Assembly: GCF_009377185.1 (NCBI RefSeq)
Contig: NZ_VJZC01000008.1
Coordinates: 1 to 64,000 of the forward strand
DNA from: Streptomyces spongiae
GTDB taxonomy: Bacteria; Actinomycetota; Actinomycetes; Streptomycetales; Streptomycetaceae
DNA: 64,000 nucleotides
Direction: 5' to 3'
Each line of letters starts with the position of its first letter. Position 1 is the first letter of the stretch. The notes under the pieces are model-generated. The model did not search any database. It saw only the letters and a list, made by a program, of their open reading frames with translations, and was not told where the DNA came from. This document shows positions 45,355 to 54,343 of this stretch, one piece after another. The position numbers and the translations under genes are program-made.

Positions 45355-45391
45355 CGCGGGCCCCGGGAACCTTTCGCCCCCGGGGCCCGCG
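45355..45391 (+). promoter_or_regulatory. Strong intercistronic hairpin between xylF and xylG
   Basis: CGCGGGCCCCGGG (45355-45367) pairs perfectly with CCCGGGGCCCGCG (45379-45391) around an 11-base loop. No T-run follows. The 13-bp GC stem can stabilise xylF mRNA or partly terminate before xylG, which would keep the binding protein in excess of the ATPase. Confidence 0.75.
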
Positions 45392-45419
45392 ACCTCACGA
45401 CCGTAAGGAGCCGTCTCCC

Positions 45420-46196
45420 ATGACAGCGACCCCGATCCTCCGACTGCGCGGGATCGACAAGAGTTTCGGCCCGGTGCAGGTGCTGCACGACGTGTCCTTC
45501 GACGTCCACCCGGGCGAGGTGACCGCCCTGGTCGGCGACAACGGAGCCGGCAAGTCCACGTTGGTCAAGTGCATCGGCGGCATCCACCCGATCGACGGCG
45601 GTGAGTACTGGTTCGAGGACGAGGAGGTGCAGGTGCACAGCCCGCGCGACGCGGCGGCCCTGGGCGTCGAGATCGTGTACCAGGACCTGGCGCTCTGTGA
45701 CAACCTCGACATCGTCCAGAACATGTTCCTCGGTCGCGAGAAGCGCCGGGGACTCGTCCTGGACGACGCGACGATGGAGGAAATGGCCGCCAAGACCCTC
45801 GAAGGGCTGTCGGTCCGCACCGTCAAGTCCATCCGCCAGCAGGTCTCCAGCCTCTCCGGCGGCCAACGGCAGACCGTGGCCATCGCCAAGGCCGTGCTGT
45901 GGAACAGCAAGGTGGTCATCCTGGACGAGCCGACCGCCGCGCTCGGTGTGGCCCAGACCGCGCAGGTCCTCGAACTGGTCCGGCGGCTCGCCGACAACGG
46001 GCTCGCCGTGGTCCTGATCTCGCACAACATGAACGACGTCTTCGCGGTGTCCGACCGGATCGCCGCCCTCTACCTGGGCCGGATGGCCGCCCAGATCCGG
46101 ACGTCCGACGTCACGCACGCCCAGGTCGTCGAACTCATCACCTCAGGCCGCAGCGGAGATCTCGGCCTCGCCACCACCAACGGAGCCACCGCATGA
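45420..46196 (+). CDS. xylG: Xylose ABC transporter ATPase (single NBD)
   Basis: This 258-residue ATPase carries GDNGAGKSTLVKC (Walker A), LSGGQRQTVAIAKAV (signature), VVILDEPTAALGV (Walker B) and LISHNMNDVF (switch His). It has only one nucleotide-binding domain, unlike the fused two-domain E. coli XylG and unlike the ATPase of the fucose operon in this window. It would act as a homodimer. The stop overlaps the permease start (ATGA). Confidence 0.93.
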   Translation: MTATPILRLRGIDKSFGPVQVLHDVSFDVHPGEVTALVGDNGAGKSTLVKCIGGIHPIDGGEYWFEDEEVQVHSPRDAAALGVEIVYQDLALCDNLDIVQNMFLGREKRRGLVLDDATMEEMAAKTLEGLSVRTVKSIRQQVSSLSGGQRQTVAIAKAVLWNSKVVILDEPTAALGVAQTAQVLELVRRLADNGLAVVLISHNMNDVFAVSDRIAALYLGRMAAQIRTSDVTHAQVVELITSGRSGDLGLATTNGATA

Positions 46197-47473
46197 CCGC
46201 CGCCGTCGCCCCCGAGAAGCCAGAGATGCCGGACAGCCTTGGTACGTCGAAGAGGAACGGAACGGCCGGAGCCGCGAGTCTGCGCTCGGTCGCCCGAAAC
46301 TACGTGGAGCGGGTACGCGGCGGAGAGTTGGGGGCCCTGCCCGCCGTCCTCGGCCTGATCGTCCTCTGCGTGTTCTTCGCGGCCCTGCGCCCGGTCTTCC
46401 TGTCCGAGCTGAACTTCGCCAACCTGCTCACTCAGGGCGCGGGCAGCATAGCCATCGCCATGGGACTGGTCTTCGTCCTGCTCCTCGGCGAGATCGACCT
46501 GTCCGCGGGGTACGCCAGCGGGGTCTGTGCCGCCGTCCTGGCCATCCTGCTCACCGACCACGGATGGCCATGGTTCGCCGCCGTCGGTGCGGCAATCCTC
46601 ACCGGCACGGTCATCGGCCTGCTGCTCGGCGTCCTGGTGGCGAAGGTCGGCATCCCCTCCTTCGTGGTCACCCTGGCCGCCTTCCTCGGCTTCCAGGGCA
46701 TCGTGCTGATGCTGCTCAAGGAGGGCACCAACATCTCCATCCGCGACCAGACGATCCTGGCCGTCGCCAACAACAACCTCTCCCCCGCGCTCGGTTGGTC
46801 ACTGTTCGCCGTCAGCGTCGCGGCCTATGCGGCGATACAGTTCCGGCAGAACCGCAACCGCCGACAGCGCGGGCTCGCCACCTCTCCCCCTACCCTGCTC
46901 GCGGTCAGGATCGGCGGCCTGGCGGTGCTCGGCGCGGTCGCCGTCCACCTGCTCAACCAGGAGCGCAGCCGCAACGTCATCGTCGACTCGCTCAAGGGCG
47001 TGCCGATCGTGGTACCGGTCATCGCCGTCCTGCTCGTCGCCGGTACCTTCCTGCTCCAGCGCACCTCGTTCGGCCTGCACATCTACGCGGTGGGGGGCAA
47101 CGCCGAGGCGGCACGGCGGGCCGGCATCAACGTGGCCGCCATCCGTATCACCGCGTTCGTCATCTGCTCGTCCCTGGCCGCGGTCGGCGGCATCATCGCC
47201 GCGTCCCGGGGCAACTCGGTCGACCCCAACACCGGTGGCAGCAACGTGCTGTTGCTGGCGGTCGGCGCCGCGGTGATCGGTGGAACCAGCCTCTTCGGCG
47301 GGCGGGGCAGGGTCGTCGACGCCGTGCTCGGCGGCATGGTCGTCGCGGTCATCCAGAACGGCATGGGTCTGATGGGCTACAGCTCCGGGGTCAAGTACGC
47401 TGTCACGGGTTCGGTCCTGCTGGTGGCCGCAGGCGTGGACGCTCTGTCCCGTCGCAGGGCCGTACAACGATGA
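46193..47473 (+). CDS. xylH: Xylose ABC transporter permease
   Basis: This 426-residue inner-membrane permease has an N-terminal hydrophilic lead and then about 10-12 hydrophobic segments. The XylH pattern is present: LLLGEIDLSAGYASGVCAAV, VAKVGIPSFVVTLAAFLGFQ, IYAVGGNAEAARRAGI, GAAVIGGTSLFGGRGRV. The ATG at 46193 overlaps the xylG stop; longer frames upstream are shadows of xylG. Confidence 0.93.
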   Translation: MTAAVAPEKPEMPDSLGTSKRNGTAGAASLRSVARNYVERVRGGELGALPAVLGLIVLCVFFAALRPVFLSELNFANLLTQGAGSIAIAMGLVFVLLLGEIDLSAGYASGVCAAVLAILLTDHGWPWFAAVGAAILTGTVIGLLLGVLVAKVGIPSFVVTLAAFLGFQGIVLMLLKEGTNISIRDQTILAVANNNLSPALGWSLFAVSVAAYAAIQFRQNRNRRQRGLATSPPTLLAVRIGGLAVLGAVAVHLLNQERSRNVIVDSLKGVPIVVPVIAVLLVAGTFLLQRTSFGLHIYAVGGNAEAARRAGINVAAIRITAFVICSSLAAVGGIIAASRGNSVDPNTGGSNVLLLAVGAAVIGGTSLFGGRGRVVDAVLGGMVVAVIQNGMGLMGYSSGVKYAVTGSVLLVAAGVDALSRRRAVQR

Positions 47474-47486
47474 GGTCTGGGGCACC

Positions 47487-48692
47487 ATGAAAGCCGGTCC
47501 CTCGCAGGAAGAGATCCGCCGGCACAACCTGGGCACCCTGCTCCGCCATGTGCACATCGGCGGATCCATGTCACGGGCGGTCCTCGCCGACCGCATGGGA
47601 CTCAACCGCAGCACCATCCTGGGTCTGGTCAGCGAGCTGACCTCGGCCGGCCTGGTCCGTGAGGAACTACCCCGTGACACGGGCAGAGCGGGCCGGCCGT
47701 CCCTGGTCGTGCGGCCCGAGTCCGACCAGGCGTACGTCCTCGCCTTCGACGTCGGCGTGGACCGGCTGACCGCCGCCCGCATCGGTCTCGGCGGGGTCTT
47801 CCTCGACCGCAGGGAGGCCCGCATGCGCCCAGACCATCGCGAAGCCGGCCAAGTGACGGAAGTCCTCGCCGACTTCGCCCACCAGATGATGGACACCACA
47901 CGGCAGGGAACCGTCTGCGTCGGCGTGGCCGCCGCCGTTCGCGGAATGGTGCGCCGGCCCGACGGCCTGGTCCGTGCCGCACCCTACATCGACTGGAAGG
48001 ACGAGGAGTTCGGCGAAAGCCTCACGCGCCGGCTGGACCTCGGCCTTCCCGTCTCGGTCGGGAACGAGGCAAGCCTCGGAGCCCTCGCCGAACACCTGCG
48101 TGGCGCCGGGACCGGCTGCCAGGACCTCGTGTACCTGCACGGCGACATAGGCATCGGCGGCGGTGTCATCGCAGGCGGCCAACTCCTGGGCGGCGACTGC
48201 GGATACGGCGGGGAGATCGGGCACATGGTCGTCAACCCGCGGGCCGGCAGACCCTGCGGATGCGGAGGGCGTGGCTGCCTCGAAGCCGAAGCCGGTGAAC
48301 GCGCTCTCCTGGAGGCCGCACAGCGCGACCCTTCGGCCACGGGTCGGGAGGCCGTACGCGCCGTCGTCGAGGCGGCCGACCGGGGCGATATCAGCGCCCG
48401 CGCCGCCCTGCATGACGTCGGCGACTGGCTCGGCATCGGCGTCGCCAACCTGGTCAACATCCTCAACCCGCGCACCGTCGTCTTCGGCGGAACGCTCCGC
48501 GAGGTGTTCCTCGGCTCGGCCGCCCAGATCCGCAGCCGCGTCAACAGCCACGCGCTGGCAGCCTCCCGTGAAAACCTGCGGCTCCGCGTCGGCGCACTGG
48601 GCGACAACGCTGTCCTCATCGGCGCCGCAGAACTCGCCTTCTCCACCATCCTCGCGGGCCCACTGGAAGCACTGGCCCGTACCAGCACGTAG
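47487..48692 (+). CDS. ROK-family repressor, XylR type
   Basis: This 401-residue protein has an N-terminal winged helix (MSRAVLADRMGLNRSTILGL) joined to a ROK sugar-sensor domain. The sensor keeps the zinc motif CGCGGRGCLEAEAG and the DIGIGGGVIAGG region. It lies 13 bp after xylH. ROK repressors of this kind shut off xylose genes until xylose binds. The inverted repeat at 44014-44032 is its most likely site. Confidence 0.9.
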   Translation: MKAGPSQEEIRRHNLGTLLRHVHIGGSMSRAVLADRMGLNRSTILGLVSELTSAGLVREELPRDTGRAGRPSLVVRPESDQAYVLAFDVGVDRLTAARIGLGGVFLDRREARMRPDHREAGQVTEVLADFAHQMMDTTRQGTVCVGVAAAVRGMVRRPDGLVRAAPYIDWKDEEFGESLTRRLDLGLPVSVGNEASLGALAEHLRGAGTGCQDLVYLHGDIGIGGGVIAGGQLLGGDCGYGGEIGHMVVNPRAGRPCGCGGRGCLEAEAGERALLEAAQRDPSATGREAVRAVVEAADRGDISARAALHDVGDWLGIGVANLVNILNPRTVVFGGTLREVFLGSAAQIRSRVNSHALAASRENLRLRVGALGDNAVLIGAAELAFSTILAGPLEALARTST

Positions 48693-48710
48693 TCGGCGCG
48701 GGGAACCCTT

Positions 48711-48900
48711 GGCTCAGGCTCCTGCGGAGGCATGGGAGCCGATCTCGTGCGGCGACGGGGCCAAGGGTCCGCGGCTCTACCACTGGGCGGCACTGGAACT
48801 GCCCACCGTGGCCGAGTGCGACCACCAAGGCGTTGTCCCGGTCCGTCGGCGGTGGGCGCCGGCCCGCGGCAGAAACGCTTCCGACCCCATGACATCCCTC
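48711..48900 (+). pseudogene. IS701-family transposase remnant
   Basis: The + frame gives PAEAWEPISCGDGAKGPRLY, then HWAALELPTVAE and RRRWAPARGRNASDP, matching an internal part of IS701-type DDE transposases (the family has WERLSCGDGAKGPRLYDWA). It has no start and no downstream catalytic part. It marks the boundary between the sugar island and the worn accessory region. Confidence 0.65.
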
Positions 48901-48941
48901 CGACACCGCCGGCCTGACCGGTATCGCCCCCGCCTTCGTCA

Positions 48942-50162
48942 TCACGCCGGAGTACGACCTCCTCGTCGGGCTTCGGACACTGTGCCCTTGAGCCTGCGCG
49001 GTCGACGAAATGGCATTCCCATAGCCGGAACGCCGAACAAACGTCGAGACCGACGTCTCAGGCGTCGTTGCGAGTCGCCCGGACCGGTTCCTGGGTCGTC
49101 GAAAGCCTTGGTCTCACCCTCTTCCGTACCACGGTCTCCTTCCTGGTATCGGCCCCGCAGTTCCGACAGCACTCCGAACACCACCGCGGTCATGGCACGG
49201 AGAGGAGCATGCCGAGGACCCCTGCGGACGAGGCGCCGGCTGTGAGGGCCACCAGTATCACCGCGGGGTGCATCTGCAACGTGCGGCTCTGGATCATCGG
49301 CTGAAGCACATTGCCCTCGATGAGCTGCACCACGAAGACAAGGCCCAGCACCCACAGCGCGGTCCTGAGGCCACCATCGGCGAATGCGACCAGGACCGCG
49401 ACCGCGCCGGACAGGAACGCACCGAGGTAAGGGATGTACGCACCGATGAACACCAGTGCCCCGAGCACGACCGCGCCCGGTACTTTCAGGACGAGCAGAC
49501 CGACGGTGATGCAGACGGCGTCGATGAAGGCGACAATCGTCGTGCCTCGCATGAAGCCCTCGATCGCCTGAAAGGCGCGACGGGCCATCACCTCAAGGGT
49601 CTCATCGGAGCCCCGAGGGGCGAGCGAGTGCAGTGCGGCAACGGCCCGTGGGAGTCACGCAGGAAGAAGAACATGAGCAGGATCGCGAGCGCGCCCGTCG
49701 CGGTCATCTCGACGACCACGCTCACGCCGCTCAAGAGGCAGGAGACGGCGGTGCCGCCGAACTTCGACAGCAGGTCCTTCGCGTTCGCCGCGTGATCGTC
49801 CAGGGATGTCCCGGCCACTTCGAATCTCTCCCCGAGTGACGCGCCCGCGTCGCGCAGGGAGGAGATGATCTGGTCACCGGTGTCGATGAGGGCGGTCACC
49901 ACGATGTACGCGGCCCCGCCCATGACCACGATGACGGCGGCACAGGTCAGCCCGGCGGCGAGCGACTTGTTGATCCTCATCGCGATCAGCCGACGATAGA
50001 GCGGGCCCAGCAGGGCCGCGCCGAGAACCACACCGCCACGGAGATGACACCACTGACGAGGAGTATCAGCGCACACCCCACGGCCACGCGTCGTGCGATC
50101 TCGGGCAGGGGGTTGTGCCGGTGCTCCCTCCGGCGTCGGTCGCTCCGCCCCGACCTGCTCAT
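48942..50162 (-). pseudogene. AI-2E-family (PerM/YdiK) membrane protein, multiply frameshifted
   Basis: Three adjacent frames rebuild one permease of about 370 residues. They are the N-terminal IARRVAVGCALILLVSGVIS, then LYRRLIAMRINKSLAAGLTC and FFFLRDSHG, then RRAFQAIEGFMRGTTIVAFI and GAYIPYLGAFLSGAVAVLVA, and finally TAVVFGVLSELRGRYQE. The frame breaks at about 50026, 49645 and 49194 would each be healed by one extra base in an AA, CCC or GG run. AI-2E family proteins export small molecules or ions; the real substrate is unknown. It is either a decayed gene or an intact gene with sequence errors. Confidence 0.75.
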
Positions 50163-50356
50163 GGACGCGCCCGTGCTCCGAAGCACCGGACGCGTTCGGT
50201 GCACCAGCCCTCGCCGTCGGCCATGCCCTGCTCCCGGACGGACTCTCCGAGAATTCCCGATGTGCATGCTCACTTTGTTCTTCTCCGCTCACACGTGGCC
50301 GAACCCGGCGACCACTGCCCCTGTCTGGCTTCGTGACCCCACACCGCCCCGGCTGT

Positions 50357-51001
50357 TCATGCCGGCCGTACGAGCCCCACGTAGGCGAAGATGACCGCCT
50401 GGACCCGGTCCCGGGCACCGATCTTGGCGAGGATGCGGCTGACGTGGGACTTGACGGTGGTCTCGGCCAGATGCAGGTGTTCGGCGACCTCGGCGTTGCT
50501 GTAGCCGGTGGCGACCGCGGTGAGAACCTCGCGTTCGCGTTCGGTGAGGGCTTCCACCTGTCGCACCCGCTCGGAGGTGTGGCCGGGCAGGCGTGTGCTG
50601 AAGGCGTCGATGAGTTTGCGGGTCAGCCCTGGTGAAATGACGGCGTCCCCGGCCGCGACCGCGCGAATGCCGGCGAGGGGTTCGTCGGGCAGGGCGCCCT
50701 TGAGGAGAAAGCCGCTGGCTCCGGCGCGAAGTGCGGCGTAGGCGTACTCGTCCAGGTCGAAGGTGGTCATGACCAGAACGCGGGAGCGGCCACCGGAGGT
50801 GGCGATGCGTCGGGTCGCCTCGATGCCGTCCATGCGGACGTCCATCAGGACGACGTCCGGGTGGAGTTCGGCCGTCATGCGTACCGCTTCGGCGCCGTGC
50901 GTGGCCTCGCCGACGACGGTGAGGTCGGGGTGCTGTTCCATGAGCATGCTGAAGCGGAGGCGTTGCAGGGCCTGGTGGTCGACGATGAGGACAGTGGTCA
51001 T
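50357..51001 (-). CDS. NarL/LuxR-type response regulator
   Basis: This 214-residue regulator has a receiver domain with phospho-acceptor Asp in DVVLMDVRMDGIEATRR, the switch Thr in LVMTTFDLDEYAY, and the conserved Lys in FLLKGALP. The acidic pocket reads VDHQALQR, so one of the usual Asp pair is His. The C-terminal LuxR HTH is complete: LTEREREVLTAVATGYSNAE, HLHLAETTVKSHVSRILAKI. The ATG at 50999-51001 overlaps the kinase stop. The partner kinase is truncated, so its phosphorylation source is uncertain. Confidence 0.92.
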   Translation of the reverse strand: MTTVLIVDHQALQRLRFSMLMEQHPDLTVVGEATHGAEAVRMTAELHPDVVLMDVRMDGIEATRRIATSGGRSRVLVMTTFDLDEYAYAALRAGASGFLLKGALPDEPLAGIRAVAAGDAVISPGLTRKLIDAFSTRLPGHTSERVRQVEALTEREREVLTAVATGYSNAEVAEHLHLAETTVKSHVSRILAKIGARDRVQAVIFAYVGLVRPA

Positions 51002-51690
51002 TCCGGGTGCTTCTCCGTAGGGGCGTTGGTGGGTGGGATGAGGCGCAGTTCCGCTCGAACGCTCCAGCCGCCGCGGGAGTTGGTGCCCTCGGTAACGGTC
51101 CCCTGGTACAGCGCGGTGCGTTCGCGCATACCGAGGAGTCCTTGCCCACACTGCCCCGAGGGCTCTTGCGGGGAGTACGAGGCGGGCCACTGTCCTCGAC
51201 AGCGACACGGACCGCGTGCTGGGTCGCAACGACGACAACATCGATCGTCGTGTCGGGGGCCGCGTGCTTGAGAATGTTGGTCAGTGCTTCCTGGACGATG
51301 CGGTAGGCGGCGAGTTGAAGGCCCGCGCGCAGACCGGCCGGATCACCCTCACTGTGCACCGTGACGACGGGGCCGGCGGCCCGGACCCTCTCCAGGAGGG
51401 CGTCGAGGTCGGTCAGGTCGGGCTGAGGCGCCAACGGGGAGTCGTGGGACTCGGTGTCGTTCTCGCGGATAGCGCCGAGAAGCCGACGCAGATCGGCCAG
51501 GGCGCCGCGCCCGCTGTCTGCGATGATCTGCAGCGTCTCGGCGCCCCGCTTGGGCTTGGCCTCGGCCAGTCCGGCCGCACCGTCGGCGAGACCGACCATG
51601 ACGGCGAGGGTGTGGCCGAGGATGTCGTGCATCTCCCGGGATATCCGTGCCCGTTCCGCCGCTTCCGCGAGCCGGGCCCGCTGGTCACCC
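50998..51690 (-). pseudogene. Histidine kinase (HisKA_3), N-terminus lost and one frameshift
   Basis: Only the dimerisation/phospho-acceptor and ATPase parts of a NarX/DesK-type kinase remain: RARISREMHDILGHTLAVMV, RGALADLRRLLGAIREND, YRIVQEALTNILKHA, VRVAVEDSGP. All sensor helices are missing. Homology stops at about 51680, where half of an MFS gene begins on the other strand. Near the C-terminus one missing base in CCC at 51145-51147 separates the frame from its natural end (QGLLGMRERTALYQG to IPPTNAPTEKHPE). The stop overlaps the response regulator start. Confidence 0.82.
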
Positions 51691-52226
51691 TGATGGTCGG
51701 CTCGCTGGTCGTGACCGCCGGCTACGGGATCGGCATCGTGCTGATGTCCGAGATCTGGCAGCTGGTCGTGGTCGGCTGTGTCGTCGGCGCAGGCATGGGG
51801 CTGGCGTACGGTGCGATGCCCGCGCTCATCGTGGCGGCCGTACCGGTGTCCGAGACCGCCGCCGCCAACAGCCTCAACACTCTGATACGTACCCTCGGCA
51901 CCTCTTTCTCCAGCGCTGTCGTCGGCGTGGTCCTGACACAGATGACCACCGGTTTCGCGGGCCGCGCCCTTCCGTCGGAGAACGGCTTCAGAAGGGTCCT
52001 GGCCATCGGCGCCGGTGCCGCCGCGCTGTGCTGTGCGCTCGCCGCCTTTCTGCCCCGCCAGCGCCCGGCGCCGTCTCAGCGCGCACACCGGCCAAGCCGT
52101 CCGCGCCAGCAACGACAACCTCGTAACGCCTGGCACACGGCATCAACCCGCCTCTCGTGCATTCGCCTGCGGCGCGAGGATGCGATGCCACGTCGGCGCC
52201 GTGGCTGCCGCCTGCACTCAAATTAG
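51672..52226 (+). pseudogene. MFS transporter, C-terminal fragment
   Basis: This is the last four or so helices of a DHA2-type MFS protein: LVTLMVGSLVVTAGYGIGIV, AGMGLAYGAMPALIVAAVPV, ETAAANSLNTLIRTLGTSFS, RRVLAIGAGAAALCCALAAF. There is no start and no N-terminal two-thirds. Its broken 5' end meets the broken 5' end of the kinase head-to-head, which marks a recombination or deletion point. Confidence 0.78.
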
Positions 52227-52524
52227 GTCGACATTTCATATTTTGTGCGCTTTGGTTCCAAGTTGAATCTCGCTTGCGAATCGGTCGGGCTCCCATGGGC
52301 ATGCCGGTGCCCGAGCTGAGGGTGCTGGCCTCTGGGAGCCGTCGCGGTCCCTTGACCTGCGAGCCGAGAGGTCAACGGACGCACCGGATGGCAAGGAGAA
52401 CATTCACTGTGGTCGACATGGTCGAGATCTGATCATCACCAGCAACAGAGCGCCCAGCTACCGACCCAACAAGATTCCTAAGAACGGCAGTTAGTCTCGC
52501 CCCGCCCACATCAAGGAGGTTCAG
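52227..52524. other. Intergenic region of lower GC
   Basis: This stretch of about 300 bp has no recognised gene. The base composition is less GC-rich than its surroundings. It presumably holds the promoter of the small protein at 52525; the GGAGG at 52515-52519 is that gene's ribosome site. Confidence 0.35.
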
Positions 52525-52893
52525 ATGCTCGAGGGTGTCCTGATCGCCGAAAGCCTGCTGGCCGGAGCCGAGCTGACGGGGATCCCTCTGCAGATCACCA
52601 AGCTGACACGGGTCGAGATGACGAACGTCGGGGATGCTCAGCCGCGGCTCTGGACCCTGCTGGACTTCACCGCCGAGGAGGCCGGGGCCCGGCACTTCGC
52701 AGATCAGCTGACCTCCTGCCTGCCTTCGACGGGAGGTTGGTACACCGACTTCCACACCCCGTCCGACACGTTCGTGATCTTTGCCAACAAGGTCTTCCGC
52801 TATCCACCTGGGCAAGCCGAAGACCGCCGCGAAGCCCAGGACTACAGCCGCTCCGTCGGCGTCCCGGAACAGCAACTCGACTGGCGAAACTGA
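52525..52893 (+). CDS. Small conserved-looking protein of unknown function
   Basis: This is a 122-residue soluble protein with good coding bias and a clear AAGGAGG site before ATG 52525. It contains GIPLQITKLTRVEMTNVGDA, LWTLLDFTAEEAGARHFADQ and WYTDFHTPSDTFVIFANKVF, with no signal peptide or membrane helix. I recall similar unnamed actinomycete proteins but cannot assign a fold. It stands alone between worn genes. Confidence 0.7.
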   Translation: MLEGVLIAESLLAGAELTGIPLQITKLTRVEMTNVGDAQPRLWTLLDFTAEEAGARHFADQLTSCLPSTGGWYTDFHTPSDTFVIFANKVFRYPPGQAEDRREAQDYSRSVGVPEQQLDWRN

Positions 52894-53035
52894 CCCTCGG
52901 TCTCCAGCAACTGGGAAATACGCGACCGTCCACACTCAGTGTGCTTGGCCTGGGTGATGCGAAGCCGGGATGAACGCACTCGCCAGCGCACAGCGCTGGG
53001 AGGCGTCCGGGTAGGCCCGATCGTGCCCTCCCAAG

Positions 53036-53128
53036 GCCACCGTCTCGAAGCTGGTCAACAGCCTCAAAGGCGTATCTGCCCGCCGGATACACCAGGAGTT
53101 CACCGGCCGCATCAAGCGCGGGAACCGG
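53036..53128 (+). pseudogene. IS200/IS605-type TnpA (Y1 transposase) remnant
   Basis: The + frame from 53036 reads ATVSKLVNSLKGVSARRI then HQEFTGRIKRG, which matches the TnpA segment (LVNSLKGVSARRLRQEF in relatives). Neither the His-hydrophobic-His motif nor the catalytic Tyr region is present, so only a scrap survives. Confidence 0.6.
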
Positions 53129-53229
53129 CATCGAGCCGCGGTATCCGTGTACGGGCCGCGGAGTTGCCGCAGGCCTGGTGTCGGCGGGCTGGTGAAGGTG
53201 TCGCGGCCGAGGAAGTTGGTGTGGTTGTA

Positions 53230-53520
53230 CTAGCTGTTGACCAAAACGACGGAGTTCAGCGCAAGGCAGAGGGCGCCGAGCTGGTCCTCCATGCCTTCAA
53301 GGTGGCGCTGGCGTATTCCACCGCGCTGCCCGAAGAAGATCTTCCGGGCAAGGCGGTAGCGGGCCTCGGTGACGTTGAGCTGGGCTCCGATCATCCGCCG
53401 GTACCCCTCGTCGGAGACGAACTGGAGCAGGTGCAAGGTCTTGAAGATCCGCCCGTAGACGGCAACTGCGGCAGAGGCTGCCTCACCGGAGAATCCTCTC
53501 CCGACTGTCTGACCGGGCAA
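53230..53520 (-). pseudogene. Tn3-family transposase, C-terminal remnant
   Basis: The minus frame carries YGRIFKTLHLLQFVSDEGYR, RMIGAQLNVTEARYRLARKI, FFGQRGGIRQRHLEGMEDQL and GALCLALNSVVL, the near-terminal part of the TnpA DDE domain of Tn3 elements. The upstream thousand codons and the final block are missing. No 38-bp terminal repeat was seen. Confidence 0.8.
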
Positions 53521-53669
53521 CTCCCATGGGCCCGCGAGACGGGCGACTCATGATCGAAACGCCTTCTGTGTGGCACGTCGGTTGCAACACCTTGCCAGAG
53601 CTCCGCCGGGTCCCGGTCCCGGAGCGCGCGGCCCGGGACCGCCCGTCACGGACGAGCGGCCCCGTCGGC

Positions 53670-54041
53670 TCACGGCAGGTAGAGCACGACCGAGTTGACC
53701 GGTGTGAAGTTGGTCCACCAGCCGTTCTGCGGCGCCATGTCGTGGTGGCAGGTGCCGGTCCCGTTGTAGCCGCTGCACAGCTTCGCGTGTGCGCCGCCGT
53801 ACTGGTTGTTGAGAATCCAGTGGTAGTTGTACTGGCCGCTCAGGTTGTGAGCGCCGTAGCTCCAGAAGATGTGGCTGGGTGACTGCGCGGGGTCCTGGCC
53901 CTCGGGGTACAGACAGACGGCTCCGTCCGGACAGTTGGCCCACGGAGCGGCGGCCTTCGCCTGGGCGGGGCCGACCGCCATCACGACCGCCGTCGCGGCC
54001 CCCAGCGCCACCACAAGGGCGTGGCGGATTCTCCCTCTCAT
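53670..54041 (-). CDS. Secreted small protein, peptidase inhibitor family I36-like
   Basis: This 123-residue exported protein has a signal peptide (RHALVVALGAATAVVMAVGP, cleavage near AQAKA). The mature domain of about 95 residues has CPDGAVCLYPEG, typical of the I36/SMPI and gamma-crystallin-like fold, and paired cysteines (CSGYNGTGTC). SMPI-like proteins inhibit metalloproteases. The start ATG 54039-54041 follows AAGGGGG. No operon partner is seen. Confidence 0.75.
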   Translation of the reverse strand: MRGRIRHALVVALGAATAVVMAVGPAQAKAAAPWANCPDGAVCLYPEGQDPAQSPSHIFWSYGAHNLSGQYNYHWILNNQYGGAHAKLCSGYNGTGTCHHDMAPQNGWWTNFTPVNSVVLYLP

Positions 54042-54343
54042 GAGCCCCCCTTGCGACTTTTGTCATGTCTCTGCCGACATGAGGTCAGTCAGCAGCCTTT
54101 CGGAAGGGTGCGACGTACACCAGTGCGGAACCGGCCATACCGGGGCACAGGTGGCGGCAGGGACCTGGAAGGGCGGTCGTCGAGGTCAGTCCCCGCGCAC
54201 GGTCAGCCGGTGGCCCTCGGGCCGGTGAAGGAGATCGGCAGACCTCGCGGCCGCCAGACTCGCCGACCTGACCCGCGTCATCAAGCGCAAGCTGCGCCCT
54301 CGACGTTGATCGCCGCGTTCGGCCGGTGCGTGGACTTGGGCGG
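54042..54343. other. Intergenic region between the I36-like gene and the TetR gene
   Basis: This is a 302-bp stretch with no recognised gene or repeat. It presumably carries the promoter of the secreted protein. Confidence 0.3.
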
